Part shown: piece by piece, positions 15,364 through 26,845 of the stretch
Layout of the letters: each line of letters begins with the position of its first letter
Numbering within the stretch: position 1 is the stretch's first letter
NCBI GenBank assembly: GCA_943330455.2
Contig: CALQHT020000018.1
Location: 1 to 39,789, forward strand
Length of the DNA stretch: 39,789 bases
Reading direction: 5' to 3'
Origin: Nitrosovibrio sp. Nv4
GTDB lineage: Bacteria; Pseudomonadota; Alphaproteobacteria; Acetobacterales; Acetobacteraceae
Made by a program: the position numbers and the translations under genes
The notes under the pieces: generated by a model
Databases searched by the model: none
Told to the model about the DNA's origin: nothing
What the model saw: the letters and a program-made list of their open reading frames with translations, nothing else

Positions 15364-16883
15364 CAGTGCGTCATCCCGGCGATCTTGATGGTCGTTTCCA
15401 GCGCGGCCTGATGGTGCTTGACCATCGCGGCGACGGACGCATCCCAGAAACTGGTGAAGCTGGACGGGTAGATGCCCATCCACAGGGTCAGCACGATCAA
15501 CGGCGCGAACACCGCCCATTCGCGCGGGCTCAGGTCCAGGATATGGCGCAGATCGTCGCGCGTGATCCGGCCGAACATCACCCGGCGATACAGATACAGC
15601 ATATAGGCCGCGCCCAGGATCATCCCGGAGCCACCCAGCAGGGCCAGCCAGAAATTCACCTGGAAGGCACCGACGATGACCAGGAACTCACCCACGAAGC
15701 CGGCGGTTCCGGGCAGGCCGACCGAGGCCATGGTGAACAGCATGAACACCAGCGCGTAACACGGCATCCGGTCCGACAAGCCGCCATAGCGTGCGATCTC
15801 GCGGGAGTGGATGCGGTCGTAGACAACGCCCACCACGAGGAACAGCGCGGCGGACACGACACCATGCGACAGCATCTGGAACAATGCGCCGTGGATACCC
15901 TGCTCATTGAAGGTGAACATGCCGATCGTCACGATGCCCATATGGGCGACCGAGGAATAGGCGATCAGCTTCTTCATGTCCTCCTGCGCCAGCGCCACCA
16001 GCGAGGTGTAGATCACCGCGACCACGGACATCGTGAACATGAACGGCGCGAAATAGGCGGAGGCATCGGGCAGCATCGGGATCGAGAAGCGCAGGAACCC
16101 GTACCCGCCCATCTTCAGCAGCACGCCAGCCAGGATGACGGACCCGGCGGTCGGCGCCTCGACATGCGCATCCGGCAGCCAGGTATGCACCGGCCACATC
16201 GGCACCTTCACCGCGAACGACGCCAGGAAGGCCAGGAACAACCACTTCTGCATCGCGGGCGGGAACTGGGTGGCCATCAGGGTCTGAATATCGGTGGTGC
16301 CGGCGTAGAGCCACATCGCCAGCAGCGCCAACAGCATCAGCACCGAGCCGGTCAGCGTGTAGAGAAAGAACTTCATCGCCGCATACACTCGGCGCGGCCC
16401 GCCCCAGACGCCGATGATCAGGTACATCGGGATCAGCACGGCCTCGAAGAACATATAGAACACGATGAAGTCGGTCGCGCAGAACATGCCCACCATCATC
16501 GTTTCCAGGATGAGGAAGCTCAGCATGAACTCCCGCACCCTTGTCTGGATGCTCTCCCAGCTTGCCAGGATGCAAAGCGGGGTCAGAACGGTGGACAGCA
16601 GCACGAACAGCACGGAAATGCCGTCGACGCCCATCTTGTAGCCGACCTGGTATTCCGGCAGCCACGAGACACTCTCGACGAACTGGAAGCCAGGCTCGGT
16701 TGGGTCGAACTTGACCCAGAGGACCAGTGACAGGACCAGCACGATCAGGCTGGTCCAAAGCGCGGTCCAGCGGGCGTTGGCGGCGACGGTCGCCTCATCG
16801 CCGCGGATCGACAGGATCACCAGCCCGCCGACCAGCGGCAGCCAGGTAACCAGGGATAGAAGCGGGAAACCGGCCTCGTTCAT
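15363..16883 (-). CDS. nuoM: NADH-quinone oxidoreductase subunit M
   Basis: The 506-residue antiporter-like proton-channel subunit of complex I. It contains the conserved run [20 protein letters not shown] with the functional Lys and the Pro-containing discontinuous helix, plus an E in [14 protein letters not shown] and the [14 protein letters not shown] helix. Length is normal for the family. It starts 4 bases after the nuoL stop, with a run of T (A on the mRNA) in between, and ends overlapping nuoN by one base. Confidence 0.97.
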   Translation of the reverse strand: MNEAGFPLLSLVTWLPLVGGLVILSIRGDEATVAANARWTALWTSLIVLVLSLVLWVKFDPTEPGFQFVESVSWLPEYQVGYKMGVDGISVLFVLLSTVLTPLCILASWESIQTRVREFMLSFLILETMMVGMFCATDFIVFYMFFEAVLIPMYLIIGVWGGPRRVYAAMKFFLYTLTGSVLMLLALLAMWLYAGTTDIQTLMATQFPPAMQKWLFLAFLASFAVKVPMWPVHTWLPDAHVEAPTAGSVILAGVLLKMGGYGFLRFSIPMLPDASAYFAPFMFTMSVVAVIYTSLVALAQEDMKKLIAYSSVAHMGIVTIGMFTFNEQGIHGALFQMLSHGVVSAALFLVVGVVYDRIHSREIARYGGLSDRMPCYALVFMLFTMASVGLPGTAGFVGEFLVIVGAFQVNFWLALLGGSGMILGAAYMLYLYRRVMFGRITRDDLRHILDLSPREWAVFAPLIVLTLWMGIYPSSFTSFWDASVAAMVKHHQAALETTIKIAGMTH

Positions 16884-16887
16884 TTTT

Positions 16888-18819
16888 TCACCGGATCAGC
16901 ATGAAGATGCCGATCAGCGCGACGACGCCGATCAGCATGACAAAGGCGTAAACAGCCAGCGAACCGGTCTGCAGCTTGACGATCTGTCGCGAACCGCCGG
17001 AGGTCAGGCCGGCAAGCCCGTTGGGAATTCCGTCGATCACGGCGACATCGCCGACCTTCCACAGGCCGCGCGCCAGCCCGACCAGGGGGCGGACGATGAT
17101 GGCGTCATACAGCTCGTCGAAATACCACTTGTTCAGCAGGAAGTTGTAGATCGGCCGGAAAGTCGACGCGAGCTTCAGCGGCATCAGCGGGCTGGCGATA
17201 TACATGACATACGCAAGCCCGATGCCGCCGGCGATCATCAGCATCGGCAGGATCTTGACCCAGCCCGGTGCATGGTGAGCCGACTCCAACGCATGGTTGT
17301 GCGGCCCGTTGAAGATGCTGGCCCCCCAGAACGCGGCTTCCTGCTCGCCCACGAACCAGCCTTGCAGCGCCCAGCCGGCCAGCACGGCGCCTGTCGCCAG
17401 CGCGAACAACGGCACCAGCATGACATAGGGGCTCTCATGCACATGGCTCAGCACGTGGTGATCGGCGCGGGACCGGCCGTGGAAGGTCATGAACAGCAGG
17501 CGCCAGGAGTAGAACGCCGTCAGGAAGGCGGCCAGCACCGTGCACACGAAGGCGTATGTGCCAACGGCGGAATGCGCGCCCCAGGCGGACTCGATGATCA
17601 GGTCCTTGGAGTAGTAACCGGCCAGCGGCGGGATGCCGGCCAGCGCCACGTTGCCGATCCACATCAGCGCGCAGGTGACCGGGATCAGCTTCGCCAACCC
17701 GCCCATCCGGCGCATGTCCTGCTCATCGGACATCGCGTGAATGACGGAGCCCGCGCCTAGGAACAGCAGCGCCTTGAAGAAGGCATGGGTGATCAGGTGG
17801 AAGACCGCCGCCTCATACGCGCCGACGCCGACCGCCACGAACATGTAGCCCAACTGCGAACAGGTGGAGTAGGCGATCACCCGCTTGATGTCGGTCTGGG
17901 TGCAGCCGATCGTCGCCGCGAACAGCGCCGTGGAGGCCCCGATGAAGGTCACGAATCCCAGCGCATAGGGCGCGAATTCCATCATCGGCGACATGCGCGC
18001 CATCAGGAACACGCCCGCGGTGACCATCGTCGCGGCATGGATCAGGGCGGAAACCGGGGTCGGGCCTTCCATCGCGTCCGGCAGCCAGACATGCAGGCCG
18101 ATCTGCGCCGACTTGCCCATGGCGCCGATGAACAGCAGGACGCCGATGACCTCCAGCGCCGGGAAGGTCTTGCCGAACAGCGAATAGGTGTCGGCGGCAT
18201 GGGCGGCGACGGCGGGGAAGATGACCGCGAACTCGATCGAACCGAATTTCAGGAAGATCAGCGACAGACCGACCGCGAAGGGCAGATCGGCCACGCGGTT
18301 GACGATGAAGGCCTTGATCGCGGCCGCACAGGCCGACGGGCGGTCATACCAGTAGCCGATCAGCAGATAGGAACAAAGGCCGACGCCTTCCCACCCGAAG
18401 AACAGTTGCAGCAGGTTGTCGGCGGTCACCAGCATCAGCATCGCGAAGGTGAACAGCGACAGATAGGCGAAGAAGCGATACCGCGGACGCTCGTCGTGAC
18501 CCATGTAGCCGATGGAATAGACGTGGATGAGCATGGCGACGAACGAGACCATGGCGACCATCGCGGCGGACAAGGTGTCGTATTTCAACGCCCATTCGAC
18601 GTGGAAGCGTCCCGCCTCCACCCAGGGGGATAGCGAGATCACACCGGGTTCGTGGCCGCCCGCGACAAGCTGGAAGAAGGCGAGGGGGCCACAGATCGCG
18701 GCCACGACCATGCCGAGGACGGAGGCGCCCATGGCGGCGCGGTCGCCGATCGATCGACCCAGCAGGCCGGAGACAAGGGCGCCCGCGAGCGGTGCGAAGA
18801 TGGCAAGGGTGTAGATCAT
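16888..18819 (-). CDS. nuoL: NADH-quinone oxidoreductase subunit L
   Basis: The 643-residue distal antiporter-like subunit of the complex I membrane arm, normal length. It has about 14-16 hydrophobic helices, the channel segment [20 protein letters not shown] with the key Lys and Asp, the helix [19 protein letters not shown], and a long C-terminal part (from about 480) that forms the lateral amphipathic helix and final TM ([20 protein letters not shown]). It starts one base after the nuoK stop, indicating tight coupling. Confidence 0.97.
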   Translation of the reverse strand: MIYTLAIFAPLAGALVSGLLGRSIGDRAAMGASVLGMVVAAICGPLAFFQLVAGGHEPGVISLSPWVEAGRFHVEWALKYDTLSAAMVAMVSFVAMLIHVYSIGYMGHDERPRYRFFAYLSLFTFAMLMLVTADNLLQLFFGWEGVGLCSYLLIGYWYDRPSACAAAIKAFIVNRVADLPFAVGLSLIFLKFGSIEFAVIFPAVAAHAADTYSLFGKTFPALEVIGVLLFIGAMGKSAQIGLHVWLPDAMEGPTPVSALIHAATMVTAGVFLMARMSPMMEFAPYALGFVTFIGASTALFAATIGCTQTDIKRVIAYSTCSQLGYMFVAVGVGAYEAAVFHLITHAFFKALLFLGAGSVIHAMSDEQDMRRMGGLAKLIPVTCALMWIGNVALAGIPPLAGYYSKDLIIESAWGAHSAVGTYAFVCTVLAAFLTAFYSWRLLFMTFHGRSRADHHVLSHVHESPYVMLVPLFALATGAVLAGWALQGWFVGEQEAAFWGASIFNGPHNHALESAHHAPGWVKILPMLMIAGGIGLAYVMYIASPLMPLKLASTFRPIYNFLLNKWYFDELYDAIIVRPLVGLARGLWKVGDVAVIDGIPNGLAGLTSGGSRQIVKLQTGSLAVYAFVMLIGVVALIGIFMLIR

Positions 18820-18820
18820 G

Positions 18821-19132
18821 TCAGCCCTTCATCAGGTTGACGTCTTCAACCTGGATCGACCCGCGGTTGCGGAAATAGATCACCACGATGGCCAACCCGA
18901 TCGCGGCCTCGGCTGCCGCGACGGTCAGCACCAGCATCGCCATCACCTGGCCGGCAAGGTCGTTGTGAACGGCGGAGAAGGCGACGAAGTTCAGATTGAC
19001 CGCGAGCAGGATCAACTCGATCGCCATCAGGATGACGATGACGTTCTTGCGGTTGAGGAAAATCCCGAAAATGCCCAGCACCAGCAGGATGGCGCTGACG
19101 ACCAGGTAGTGCGGGAGGCCGACTTCCATCAT
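18821..19132 (-). CDS. nuoK: NADH-quinone oxidoreductase subunit K
   Basis: The 103-residue, three-helix membrane subunit of complex I. The two membrane glutamates of the proton path are present: E39 in [13 protein letters not shown] and E75 in [12 protein letters not shown]. The start is at 19132 (MM), with the second Met at 19129 equally possible. Its upstream region toward nuoJ is taken up by a 237-bp inverted repeat (19149-19385), so unlike the other nuo genes it is not closely coupled to its predecessor. Confidence 0.96.
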   Translation of the reverse strand: MMEVGLPHYLVVSAILLVLGIFGIFLNRKNVIVILMAIELILLAVNLNFVAFSAVHNDLAGQVMAMLVLTVAAAEAAIGLAIVVIYFRNRGSIQVEDVNLMKG

Positions 19133-19148
19133 GGATTTGTGCTCCGTT

Positions 19149-19385
19149 GGGCGGGGCTCCGCCCCGGACCCCGCCAGGGCTCTGCCCTGGACCCGCCAAA
19201 GGCGACGGCCTTTGGAATGCGATTCGTTTGGTGCCTTGGAGGATAGGGGCCTGCGCGGACGGTGAGAGGTCCGGGTAGGCCCCTATCCTCCAAGGCACCA
19301 ATGTTCCAGTTCCAAGGGCCGTCGCCCTTGGTGGGGGTCCAGGGGGCAAAGCCCTCCTGGCGGGGTCCGGGGCGGAGCCCCACCC
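19149..19385. repeat. Family C inverted-repeat element inserted between nuoJ and nuoK
   Basis: Two copies of a G/C-rich unit face each other. The left arm starts gcggggctccgccccggacc, and the right arm ends with its imperfect complement at about 19381. The core is a perfect 25-bp stem, 19228-19252 paired with 19277-19301 (left arm begins ttggtgccttggaggatagg). Its 24-base loop contains a smaller cggac/gtccg stem. A single arm recurs at 39667-39789. No gene is present. It would form a very stable hairpin inside the nuo transcript. Confidence 0.88.
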
Positions 19386-19393
19386 TACGCCGC

Positions 19394-20080
19394 TCAATGC
19401 CCATGATGGTGTTCCGCCGGCGCATGCGCCTCTTCTTTGATCTCGGGAGGCTTCGGCCGCAGAATCCCCGTCTCCTTCACGCCCACGCCAATCCCCACCG
19501 ACATCATCTCCAGGGTCTCGGCGACCGTGCGTTCGGTCTGCACCCGGATGCTTTGATGGCGAGAGGTCTGGCGATCCCGCAGGGTCAGCACGATCGCGCC
19601 GATCATGGCGACCAGCAGCACGAGCCCGGCGATCTGAAACAGCAGCACGTAGTCGGTATAGAGAATCCGGCCCAACGCCTCGGTGTTGGTCATTCCGTCC
19701 GGCATCGGCGACATGCGCAGCGCCTTGGTATCCGGGGCCAGCTTCCAGCCGCCCAAAACCGCGGCCAGTTCCACGAACAGCACCACGCCGACGGCGGCAC
19801 CGACCGGCAGGTAACGCTGGAAGCCGCCGCGTAACTGGGCGAAATCCACGTCCAGCATCATCACGACGAACAGGAACAGCACCGCAACCGCGCCCACATA
19901 GACAATGACCAGGATCATCGCCAGGAACTCGGCGCCCGCAATCAGGAACAGGGCGGCGGCGTTGAAGAAGGCCAGGATCAGGAACAGCACGGAATGCACC
20001 GGGTTCCGTGCGCTGACCACCATCGCCGCCGACACGATCAGCACCGCGGCGAACAGATAGAACAGGATGGTGGGGATCAT
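19394..20080 (-). CDS. nuoJ: NADH-quinone oxidoreductase subunit J
   Basis: The 228-residue membrane subunit of complex I next to the quinone site, with the conserved pi-bulge helix region [22 protein letters not shown] and five hydrophobic helices. It is somewhat long: after the last helix (about 170) comes a hydrophilic tail of about 50 residues ending in [10 protein letters not shown], a His-rich end that many homologues lack. The start overlaps the nuoI stop as ATGA. The family C repeat begins 9 bases after its stop. Confidence 0.96.
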   Translation of the reverse strand: MIPTILFYLFAAVLIVSAAMVVSARNPVHSVLFLILAFFNAAALFLIAGAEFLAMILVIVYVGAVAVLFLFVVMMLDVDFAQLRGGFQRYLPVGAAVGVVLFVELAAVLGGWKLAPDTKALRMSPMPDGMTNTEALGRILYTDYVLLFQIAGLVLLVAMIGAIVLTLRDRQTSRHQSIRVQTERTVAETLEMMSVGIGVGVKETGILRPKPPEIKEEAHAPAEHHHGH

Positions 20081-20565
20081 CGGTAGGGCGCATCCAGCTC
20101 AAGCCGGCGAGCCAGCTCCGGTTCCCACCGGTCACCATTCGCCAGGAGTTTGTCCTTGTCGTAGAGCAGTTCCTCGCGGGTTTCCGTGGCGAACTCGAAG
20201 TTCGGGCCCTCGACGATGGCATCGACCGGGCAGGCTTCCTCGCACAACCCGCAATAGATGCACTTGGTCATGTCGATGTCGTAGCGCGTGGTGCGGCGGG
20301 AGCCGTCGTCGCGCGGTTCGGCCTCGATGGTGATCGCCTGCGCCGGGCAGACCGCTTCGCACAATTTGCACGCGATGCAGCGTTCCTCGCCGTTCGGGTA
20401 GCGCCGCAGCGCGTGCTCCCCTTTGAAGCGCGGGCTGATCGGGCCTTTTTCGTACGGGTAGTTGATCGTGACCTTGGGCTTGAAGAAGTAGCGCAAGGTA
20501 AGGCCGAGCCCGGAGACAAGTTCCATGAGGAGCATGCTGCGCGCGGTGCGGTCCAGGAATGCCAT
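20077..20565 (-). CDS. nuoI: NADH-quinone oxidoreductase subunit I
   Basis: The 162-residue peripheral-arm subunit holds clusters N6a and N6b between NuoG and NuoB. Two 4Fe-4S motifs are intact: [12 protein letters not shown] (C63, C66, C69, C73) and [12 protein letters not shown] (C102, C105, C108, C112), with an N-terminal amphipathic helix for membrane contact. A strong Shine-Dalgarno (GAGGGAG) precedes the ATG. It ends overlapping nuoJ by four bases. Confidence 0.98.
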   Translation of the reverse strand: MAFLDRTARSMLLMELVSGLGLTLRYFFKPKVTINYPYEKGPISPRFKGEHALRRYPNGEERCIACKLCEAVCPAQAITIEAEPRDDGSRRTTRYDIDMTKCIYCGLCEEACPVDAIVEGPNFEFATETREELLYDKDKLLANGDRWEPELARRLELDAPYR

Positions 20566-20601
20566 CAGGCAAGCTCCCTCGGAGCGGAGACGGGGATCAG
20601 A

Positions 20602-21618
20602 TCAGACATCGGGCAGCCATCCGAAGGCGAGCAACGCACCGGCGGTCAAAACCAGCCACGCCAGCGAGAAGGGGAGGAACACTTTCCAGCCCAGGCGCAT
20701 CAACTGGTCGTAGCGGTAACGCGGGAAGGTCGCGCGCACCCACAGGAAGACGAACAGGCAGAAGCAGATTTTCAGGATGAACCAGATCGGGCCGGGGATC
20801 CAGGTGAACGGCTCGATCCCGAACGGCGCCAGCCAGCCACCCAGGAACAGGATGGTGGTCATGGCGCTCATGAGGATCATGTTCGCGTATTCGCCGAGGA
20901 AGAACAGTGCGAAACTCATGGAGCTGTATTCGACGAAGAACCCGGCGACGATTTCCGATTCACCTTCCGGTAGGTCGAACGGGGACCGATTGGTTTCCGC
21001 CAGCGCCGAGATGAAGAAGATGATGAACATCGGGAACAGCGGGATGGCGAACCACACCGTGGTCTGTGCCCGGACGACATCGGTCAGGTTCAGGCTGCCG
21101 ACGCACAGCAGGACGGAAACCAGCACGAAGCCCATCGAGACTTCGTAGCTGACCATCTGCGCCGCCGACCGCATCGCGCCGAGGAAAGCGTATTTCGAAT
21201 TGGACGCCCAGCCGGCGATGATGATGCCGTAAACGCCCAGCGAACTGATGGCGAAGAGGTAGAGGATGCCGACATTGATATCGGCAATGGCCCACCCGTC
21301 ATTCACCGGGATCACCGCCCAGGCCAACATCGCGAGGCCAAAGGTCAGCATCGGCGCCAGCAGGAACAGCAGACGATTCGACCCCGAGGGGATGATCGTC
21401 TCCTTCATGATCATCTTCAGCGCGTCGGCGAAGGGTTGCAGCAGCCCGAACGGCCCGACAACGTTGGGGCCTTTGCGCAACTGCATCGCCGCCAAGACCT
21501 TGCGTTCGGCATAGGTCAGGTAGGCGACGCCGATCAGCAGCGGCACCAGCAGCGCCAGCGCCTTCATGAAGGTCAGGATGACGATGCCGACCGGGTGGTT
21601 GAGCAGGAAATCGATCAT
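20602..21618 (-). CDS. nuoH: NADH-quinone oxidoreductase subunit H
   Basis: The 338-residue membrane subunit links the hydrophilic arm and the quinone chamber to the proton path. Conserved parts include the [20 protein letters not shown] loop, the acidic [20 protein letters not shown] loop lining the quinone cavity, and the [15 protein letters not shown] segment near the C-terminus. Eight hydrophobic helices are expected. It starts 6 bases after the nuoG stop. Confidence 0.98.
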   Translation of the reverse strand: MIDFLLNHPVGIVILTFMKALALLVPLLIGVAYLTYAERKVLAAMQLRKGPNVVGPFGLLQPFADALKMIMKETIIPSGSNRLLFLLAPMLTFGLAMLAWAVIPVNDGWAIADINVGILYLFAISSLGVYGIIIAGWASNSKYAFLGAMRSAAQMVSYEVSMGFVLVSVLLCVGSLNLTDVVRAQTTVWFAIPLFPMFIIFFISALAETNRSPFDLPEGESEIVAGFFVEYSSMSFALFFLGEYANMILMSAMTTILFLGGWLAPFGIEPFTWIPGPIWFILKICFCLFVFLWVRATFPRYRYDQLMRLGWKVFLPFSLAWLVLTAGALLAFGWLPDV

Positions 21619-21624
21619 CGCGCG

Positions 21625-23682
21625 CTACTCCGCGGCAACCAGAGTGGGCGACGCGGCCTCGGTGCAGGCGGCCATGGTCACGCTGGAGCGGCTGATCGGG
21701 TCGGTCTGATAGTAGTTTGCCACCGCCGGCTGGATCGGCGCGTCGGAGATCGCGGCGGGATCGCCAGCCGGCCCGGACAGATCGGTGCAGCCGAAGCGCG
21801 GCAGGAAGCCGACGCGGCTGAAGACGGGGTTGATCTGCTCCATGCGGGCGCGCACCGCCTCGATCGTGTCGTAGGGCAGTTTGTGGCCGATCTGGTCGCT
21901 GAAGGCGCGGATAATGCGCCAGTCCTCCCGCGCGTCTCCGGGCGGGTCGATGGCGCGGAACCCGTGCTGCACGCGGCCTTCGGTGTTGACGTAGGCGCCG
22001 TGCTTCTCGGTGTAGGCCGCACCCGGCAGGATCACATCGGCGCGTCGGGCGCCGGCATCGCCGTGATGGCCCTGGTAGATGACGAAGGTGTTGGCACCGA
22101 TGCGGCTGGTGTCGAATTCGTCGGCGCCGAGGAGCCAGAGCACGTCGACTCCGCCGCCCATCATCGCGTCGAGGTTTTTGCCCTTGGCGCCTGGCAGGAA
22201 GGCGAGATCCATGGCGCCCACGCGGGCAGCGGCGGTGTGCAGCACGTTGAAGCCGTGCCAGTCGGCGGCCAATGCGCCGATTTCAGCGGCCAGGCGCCAG
22301 GCGGCGGCCAGGATCGCGGACCCGTCGGGGCGTGCCAGGGCGGCCTGACCGACGATGATCATGGGCTTCTTGGCGTTGCGCAGCACCGCGGCGAATGGGT
22401 GAGATCCGTCATGCAACGCCGACAGCACGGCGGGCGAGCCGCCCAGATGCGTCACGTCGTAGGTCAGGTCGGTCTCGGCGCCGATCACCCCGATCGGGAT
22501 GGGCGCGTTGACCCAGGTCTTGCGGATGCGCGCGTTCAGCACCGGCGCTTCCTTGCGCGGATTGGCGCCGATGATCAGCACCGCATCGGCTTCCTCGATC
22601 CCGGCGATCGAGGTGTTGAAGCTGTAGAAGTCCCGCCGCGATCCATCCAGGCGCGCGCCATCCTGGCGGCAATCCAGGTTGGCGGAACCGAGTGCCACCA
22701 TCAGGTCGCGCAGAGCGGTCATGCTTTCGGCATCGCAGAGATCGCCGGCGATGGCGCCGATCCGGTCTCCAGCGAGGGCTTTCAGCTTGCCGGCGATGGC
22801 GGCGAAGGCCTGTGCCCAGGTGGCCGCGACGAGCTTGCCGCCTTCCTTGACCCAGGGCTTGTCCAGCCGGCGGCGCTTCAACCCGTCCAGCGCGAAGCGG
22901 CCCTTGTCGGCGAGCCACTCCTCGTTCACGTCCTCATTGATGCGCGGCAGGATGCGCAGCACCTCGGGACCCCGGGAGTCGATGCGGATATTGGTGCCGA
23001 CCGCGTCGAACACGTCGATGCTGTCGACCTTCGACAGCTCCCACGGGCGGGCCGTGAAGGCGTATGGCTTCGACGTCAGCGCGCCGACCGGGCACAGGTC
23101 GATGATGTTGCCGGACAGTTCGGAACCCAGCGCCTTTTCGACATAGGTGCCGACTTCCATGTGCTCCCCGCGGGAGGTGGCGCCGAGATCGGGCACCCCG
23201 GCAACTTCGGCGATGAAGCGGATGCAGCGCGTGCAATGAATGCAGCGAGTCATCACCGTCTTCACCAGCGGGCCGAGATTCTTGTCCTTCACCGCGCGCT
23301 TGTTTTCCTCATAGCGCGAGTGGTCCATGCCGTAGCCCATGGCCTGGTCCTGGAGGTCGCACTCGCCGCCCTGGTCGCAAATCGGGCAATCCAGCGGGTG
23401 GTTGATCAGCAGGAATTCCATCACGCCGCGCCGGCCATTGCGGACCATCGGCGTGTCGGTGTGCACGATCATGCCTTCGGCGGCCGGGTAGGTGCAGGAG
23501 GAGATCGGCTTGGGCGGGGTCTTTTCGATCTCGACCAGGCACATGCGGCAATTGCCGGCGATGGACAGGCGGTCGTGATAGCAGAAGCGCGGGACCTCGA
23601 TCCCGGCGGCCTCGCAGGCTTGCAGAACGGTGGAGCCGTTCGCGACCTCGACCTCGATGCCGTCGATGGTGAGTTTGGGCAT
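21625..23682 (-). CDS. nuoG: NADH-quinone oxidoreductase subunit G
   Basis: The 685-residue iron-sulphur subunit. The N-terminal part has the 2Fe-2S cluster N1b (C34, C45, C48, C63), then N5 with a His ligand (H95, C99, C102, C108) and N4 (C147, C150, C153, C197). The C-terminal two thirds is the molybdopterin-oxidoreductase-like domain, a structural remnant. I see no N7 cluster CXXCXXXC motif after residue 200, as is usual in alphaproteobacterial forms. It starts 4 bases after the nuoF stop. Confidence 0.97.
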   Translation of the reverse strand: MPKLTIDGIEVEVANGSTVLQACEAAGIEVPRFCYHDRLSIAGNCRMCLVEIEKTPPKPISSCTYPAAEGMIVHTDTPMVRNGRRGVMEFLLINHPLDCPICDQGGECDLQDQAMGYGMDHSRYEENKRAVKDKNLGPLVKTVMTRCIHCTRCIRFIAEVAGVPDLGATSRGEHMEVGTYVEKALGSELSGNIIDLCPVGALTSKPYAFTARPWELSKVDSIDVFDAVGTNIRIDSRGPEVLRILPRINEDVNEEWLADKGRFALDGLKRRRLDKPWVKEGGKLVAATWAQAFAAIAGKLKALAGDRIGAIAGDLCDAESMTALRDLMVALGSANLDCRQDGARLDGSRRDFYSFNTSIAGIEEADAVLIIGANPRKEAPVLNARIRKTWVNAPIPIGVIGAETDLTYDVTHLGGSPAVLSALHDGSHPFAAVLRNAKKPMIIVGQAALARPDGSAILAAAWRLAAEIGALAADWHGFNVLHTAAARVGAMDLAFLPGAKGKNLDAMMGGGVDVLWLLGADEFDTSRIGANTFVIYQGHHGDAGARRADVILPGAAYTEKHGAYVNTEGRVQHGFRAIDPPGDAREDWRIIRAFSDQIGHKLPYDTIEAVRARMEQINPVFSRVGFLPRFGCTDLSGPAGDPAAISDAPIQPAVANYYQTDPISRSSVTMAACTEAASPTLVAAE

Positions 23683-23686
23683 GTCC

Positions 23687-24979
23687 CTACTCCGCCGCCA
23701 GGCGCACTTGCACCCGGGTCTTGTATGCCGCGATTCGTTCTTCCATCAGCGGCCGGAAATGCCGGATCAGGCCCTGGATCGGCCAGGCCGCCGCGTCGCC
23801 GAGGGCGCAGATCGTGTGCCCCTCGATCTGCCGCGTCACTTGTTCCAAGGTGTCGATCTCGGATGCTTCGGCGCGACCTTCCACCATCCGGGTCATGACG
23901 CGCCACATCCAGCCGGTGCCTTCGCGGCACGGCGTGCACTGGCCGCAGCTTTCATGCATGTAGAATTTGGACAGGCGGGCGATGGCCTTGATCAGGTCGG
24001 TGGACTTGTCCATCACGATAACCGCCGCCGTGCCCAGACCGCTGCGGGCCGCGCGCAAGGTGTCGAAATCCATCAGGATGTCGTCGCAGGTGGCTTTCGG
24101 CAGCAGCGGCACGGACGCGCCACCCGGGATCACCGCCAGCAGATTGTCCCAGCCGCCGCGCACGCCGCCGGCATGTTTTTCGATCAGTTCGCGCATCGGC
24201 ACGCCGAGTTCTTCCTCGACATTGCACGGCTTGTTCACATGCCCGGAGATGCAGAACACTTTCGGCCCCGCATTGTTCGGCCGGCCCATGGATGTGAACC
24301 AGGCCGCGCCGCGCCGCAGGATGGTCGGCGCCACCGCGATGCTCTCCACGTTATTCACCGTGGAGGGGCACCCATACAGCCCGACGCCAGCCGGGAACGG
24401 CGGCTTCAGGCGCGGCATGCCCTTCTTGCCTTCCAGGCTCTCGATCAGGGCGGTTTCCTCGCCGCAGATATAGGCGCCGGCGCCGCGATGCAGGAACACG
24501 TCGTAGTCATAACCCGAGCCGCAGGCGTTCTTGCCGATCAGCCCCGCCGCATAGGCCTCGTCAATCGCGGCCTGGAGGACGACGCTCTCGTTGTAGAACT
24601 CGCCACGAATATAGATGTAGGCGGCACAGGCACCCATGGCGAAGCCGGCGACGAGGCAACCCTCGACCAGCTTGTGCGGATCGTGGCGGATGATGTCGCG
24701 GTCCTTGCAGGTGCCGGGCTCGGATTCGTCGGCGTTGACTACCAGATAGCAAGGGCGGTCCGACTGCTTGGGCATGAACGACCATTTCAGGCCGGTCGGG
24801 AAGCCCGCGCCGCCGCGGCCGCGCAGGCCGGACGCCTTCATCTCATCGATGATTCCGTCGCGTCCGCGCGCCAGGATTGCGGCGGTGTTGTCCCAATCGC
24901 CGCGCGCCCGCGCGCCCTTCAGCATCGGGTCGTGGATACCGTAAAGATTGGTGAAAATCCGGTCCTTGTCCTGCAGCAC
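23687..24979 (-). CDS. nuoF: NADH-quinone oxidoreductase subunit F
   Basis: The 430-residue flavoprotein oxidises NADH with FMN and passes electrons to cluster N3. The glycine-rich [14 protein letters not shown] (53-66) binds NADH, and [14 protein letters not shown] is the FMN site. The N3 ligands are C345, C348, C351 ([15 protein letters not shown]) and C391. Translation starts at a GTG two bases after the nuoE stop; no ATG is better placed, since the domain begins immediately. Confidence 0.97.
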   Translation of the reverse strand: MLQDKDRIFTNLYGIHDPMLKGARARGDWDNTAAILARGRDGIIDEMKASGLRGRGGAGFPTGLKWSFMPKQSDRPCYLVVNADESEPGTCKDRDIIRHDPHKLVEGCLVAGFAMGACAAYIYIRGEFYNESVVLQAAIDEAYAAGLIGKNACGSGYDYDVFLHRGAGAYICGEETALIESLEGKKGMPRLKPPFPAGVGLYGCPSTVNNVESIAVAPTILRRGAAWFTSMGRPNNAGPKVFCISGHVNKPCNVEEELGVPMRELIEKHAGGVRGGWDNLLAVIPGGASVPLLPKATCDDILMDFDTLRAARSGLGTAAVIVMDKSTDLIKAIARLSKFYMHESCGQCTPCREGTGWMWRVMTRMVEGRAEASEIDTLEQVTRQIEGHTICALGDAAAWPIQGLIRHFRPLMEERIAAYKTRVQVRLAAE

Positions 24980-24981
24980 GT

Positions 24982-25620
24982 CTAGGCCTCCGGCGCGAAT
25001 TGCAGGGTGGTGAGCGTCGTGGGTCCGCCTTCCGGCGCGGCCCGTTGGCGTCCGGCCATGGACCCCACCGGCGGGCGTTCGCCCCGGCGCAGGGCGGCCA
25101 GCAACTGGTTCACCTTCTCAGCGTCCATGTCTTCGTAGAAATCGTCGTCCACCTGCAAAACAGGCGCGTTCACGCAGGCGCCGATGCATTCGACTTCGGT
25201 CATGGTGAAGACGCCGTCCGCGCTGGTCTCGCCCCAGCCCTGGATGCCGGTGGCGGCGCGGCATGCCTCGGTGATCTGGTCCGAGCCGCGCAGCCAGCAC
25301 GGAGTCGTCGTGCAGACCTGCAAATGATAGGTGCCGACCGGGCGCATGTTGAACATGAAGTAGAAGGTCGCGACCTCATACACGCGGATCGGCGCCATGC
25401 TCAGGCGATGCCCGACCGCGTCCATCGCCTTGACAGGCACCCAGGCGCTTCCCGTGGTGCGCTTCATCTGCTTTTGTACGACATATAAAGCCGGAATGAC
25501 CGCGCTGGCCTGCTTTCCTTCCGGATAGCGAGCCACGATCATCGCGATTTGCGCTTCCGACTCCGCATCGAACGCGAAGCTCGCCGGTTGCTCGAACGGG
25601 GCGGCGTTGCTGGCTGCCAT
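24982..25620 (-). CDS. nuoE: NADH-quinone oxidoreductase subunit E
   Basis: The 212-residue thioredoxin-like subunit carries 2Fe-2S cluster N1a. Ligands are C103 and C108 (CTTTPCWL) and C145 and C149 ([12 protein letters not shown]). The preceding helical domain includes [19 protein letters not shown]. The last 40 residues ([22 protein letters not shown] and on) are a hydrophilic tail common in alphaproteobacteria. It starts just after the nuoD stop. Confidence 0.97.
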   Translation of the reverse strand: MAASNAAPFEQPASFAFDAESEAQIAMIVARYPEGKQASAVIPALYVVQKQMKRTTGSAWVPVKAMDAVGHRLSMAPIRVYEVATFYFMFNMRPVGTYHLQVCTTTPCWLRGSDQITEACRAATGIQGWGETSADGVFTMTEVECIGACVNAPVLQVDDDFYEDMDAEKVNQLLAALRRGERPPVGSMAGRQRAAPEGGPTTLTTLQFAPEA

Positions 25621-25623
25621 GGT

Positions 25624-26841
25624 CTACCTGTCAATCTCGCCGAACACGACATCCATCGATCCGACGATCGCACAGACATCGGCCAGCATGTGCCGCTTAC
25701 ACATCACATCCGTCGCCTGCAGGAAGGCGAACCCGGTCGAGCGGATCTTGCAGCGATACGGCTTGTTGGTGCCGTCCGCGACCAGATACACGCCGAACTC
25801 GCCCTTGGGGCTTTCCACCGCGGTGTAGGTGGACCCGGCCGGCACGTGATAACCCTCGGTATACAGCTTGAAGTGATGGATCAGCGCTTCCATCGAGCGC
25901 TTCATCTCGCCCCGAGTCGGCGGGCTGAACTTGCGATCCTGCACCTTCACCGGCCCCGGCTTCATCTTGGCCAGTGCCTGCTTGATGATCTTGACGCTCT
26001 CTTTGACTTCGGCCAACCGAATCAGATAGCGATCGTAGCAATCGCCGTTGCGCCCTACCGGGACCTGGAAATCGACTTCCGCGTATTTGTCGTACGGCTG
26101 CGAGCGGCGCAGATCCCAAGGCACGCCCGAGGCACGCAAGGGCGGCCCACTGAAGCCCCAGGCCAACGCCATTTCCGCCGACATGACACCGATATCGACG
26201 GTGCGCTGCTTCCAGATGCGGTTGTTGGTCAGCAGGCCTTCCAGATCTTCGATGAATTTCGGGAACGTCTCGGCCCATTCAGCGATCTTGTCGGCCAGGC
26301 CGGCGGGCAGATCCTTCGACACGCCGCCTGGCCGGAAGTAATTCGCATGCAGGCGCGCACCCGACGCGGCCTCATGGAATTCCATCAGCTTCTCGCGTTC
26401 CTCGAACCCCCACAAGGCGGGCGTGATCGCGCCGACATCCAGCGCGTAGGTCGTGAGATTCAGCAGATGGTTCAGCACGCGAGTGATTTCGGCGAACAGC
26501 ACCCGGATCCACTGGCCGCGATCCGGCACGGTGATGCCCAGCAACTTCTCGACGGCGAGGGCGAAGCCGTGCTCCTCACACATCGGGGAGACGTAATCCA
26601 GCCGGTCGAAATACGGCACCGCCTGCATATACGTCTTGTATTCGATCAGCTTCTCGGTGCCGCGATGCAGCAGGCCGATATGCGGATCGGCCCGCTCCAC
26701 CACTTCGCCATCCAGCTCCAGGATCAGCCGCAACACGCCATGCGCGGCGGGATGCTGGGGGCCGAAATTGATCGAGTGGCTTTCGATCTCGACGGTCTTT
26801 TTAACCGGACCGGCGGGTTCTTGGATTGCCGTTTCGCTCAT
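25624..26841 (-). CDS. nuoD: NADH-quinone oxidoreductase subunit D
   Basis: The 405-residue subunit forms the quinone-binding chamber with NuoB and is related to NiFe-hydrogenase large subunits without the metal site. The N-terminal [20 protein letters not shown] holds H34 and LDYVSPM holds Y83, matching the His and Tyr that contact the quinone head. The C-terminus ends VFGEIDR, as in the family. It is separate from nuoC, unlike the fused nuoCD of enterobacteria. Confidence 0.98.
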   Translation of the reverse strand: MSETAIQEPAGPVKKTVEIESHSINFGPQHPAAHGVLRLILELDGEVVERADPHIGLLHRGTEKLIEYKTYMQAVPYFDRLDYVSPMCEEHGFALAVEKLLGITVPDRGQWIRVLFAEITRVLNHLLNLTTYALDVGAITPALWGFEEREKLMEFHEAASGARLHANYFRPGGVSKDLPAGLADKIAEWAETFPKFIEDLEGLLTNNRIWKQRTVDIGVMSAEMALAWGFSGPPLRASGVPWDLRRSQPYDKYAEVDFQVPVGRNGDCYDRYLIRLAEVKESVKIIKQALAKMKPGPVKVQDRKFSPPTRGEMKRSMEALIHHFKLYTEGYHVPAGSTYTAVESPKGEFGVYLVADGTNKPYRCKIRSTGFAFLQATDVMCKRHMLADVCAIVGSMDVVFGEIDR

Positions 26842-26845
26842 GGCC

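Noticed and set aside
19129-19425. Minus-strand 98-codon frame between nuoJ and nuoK
   Set aside because: It is the translation of the family C inverted repeat and has no gene signals.
21436-23898. Plus-strand 820-codon open frame
   Set aside because: Lies exactly opposite nuoH, nuoG and nuoF; no known domain.
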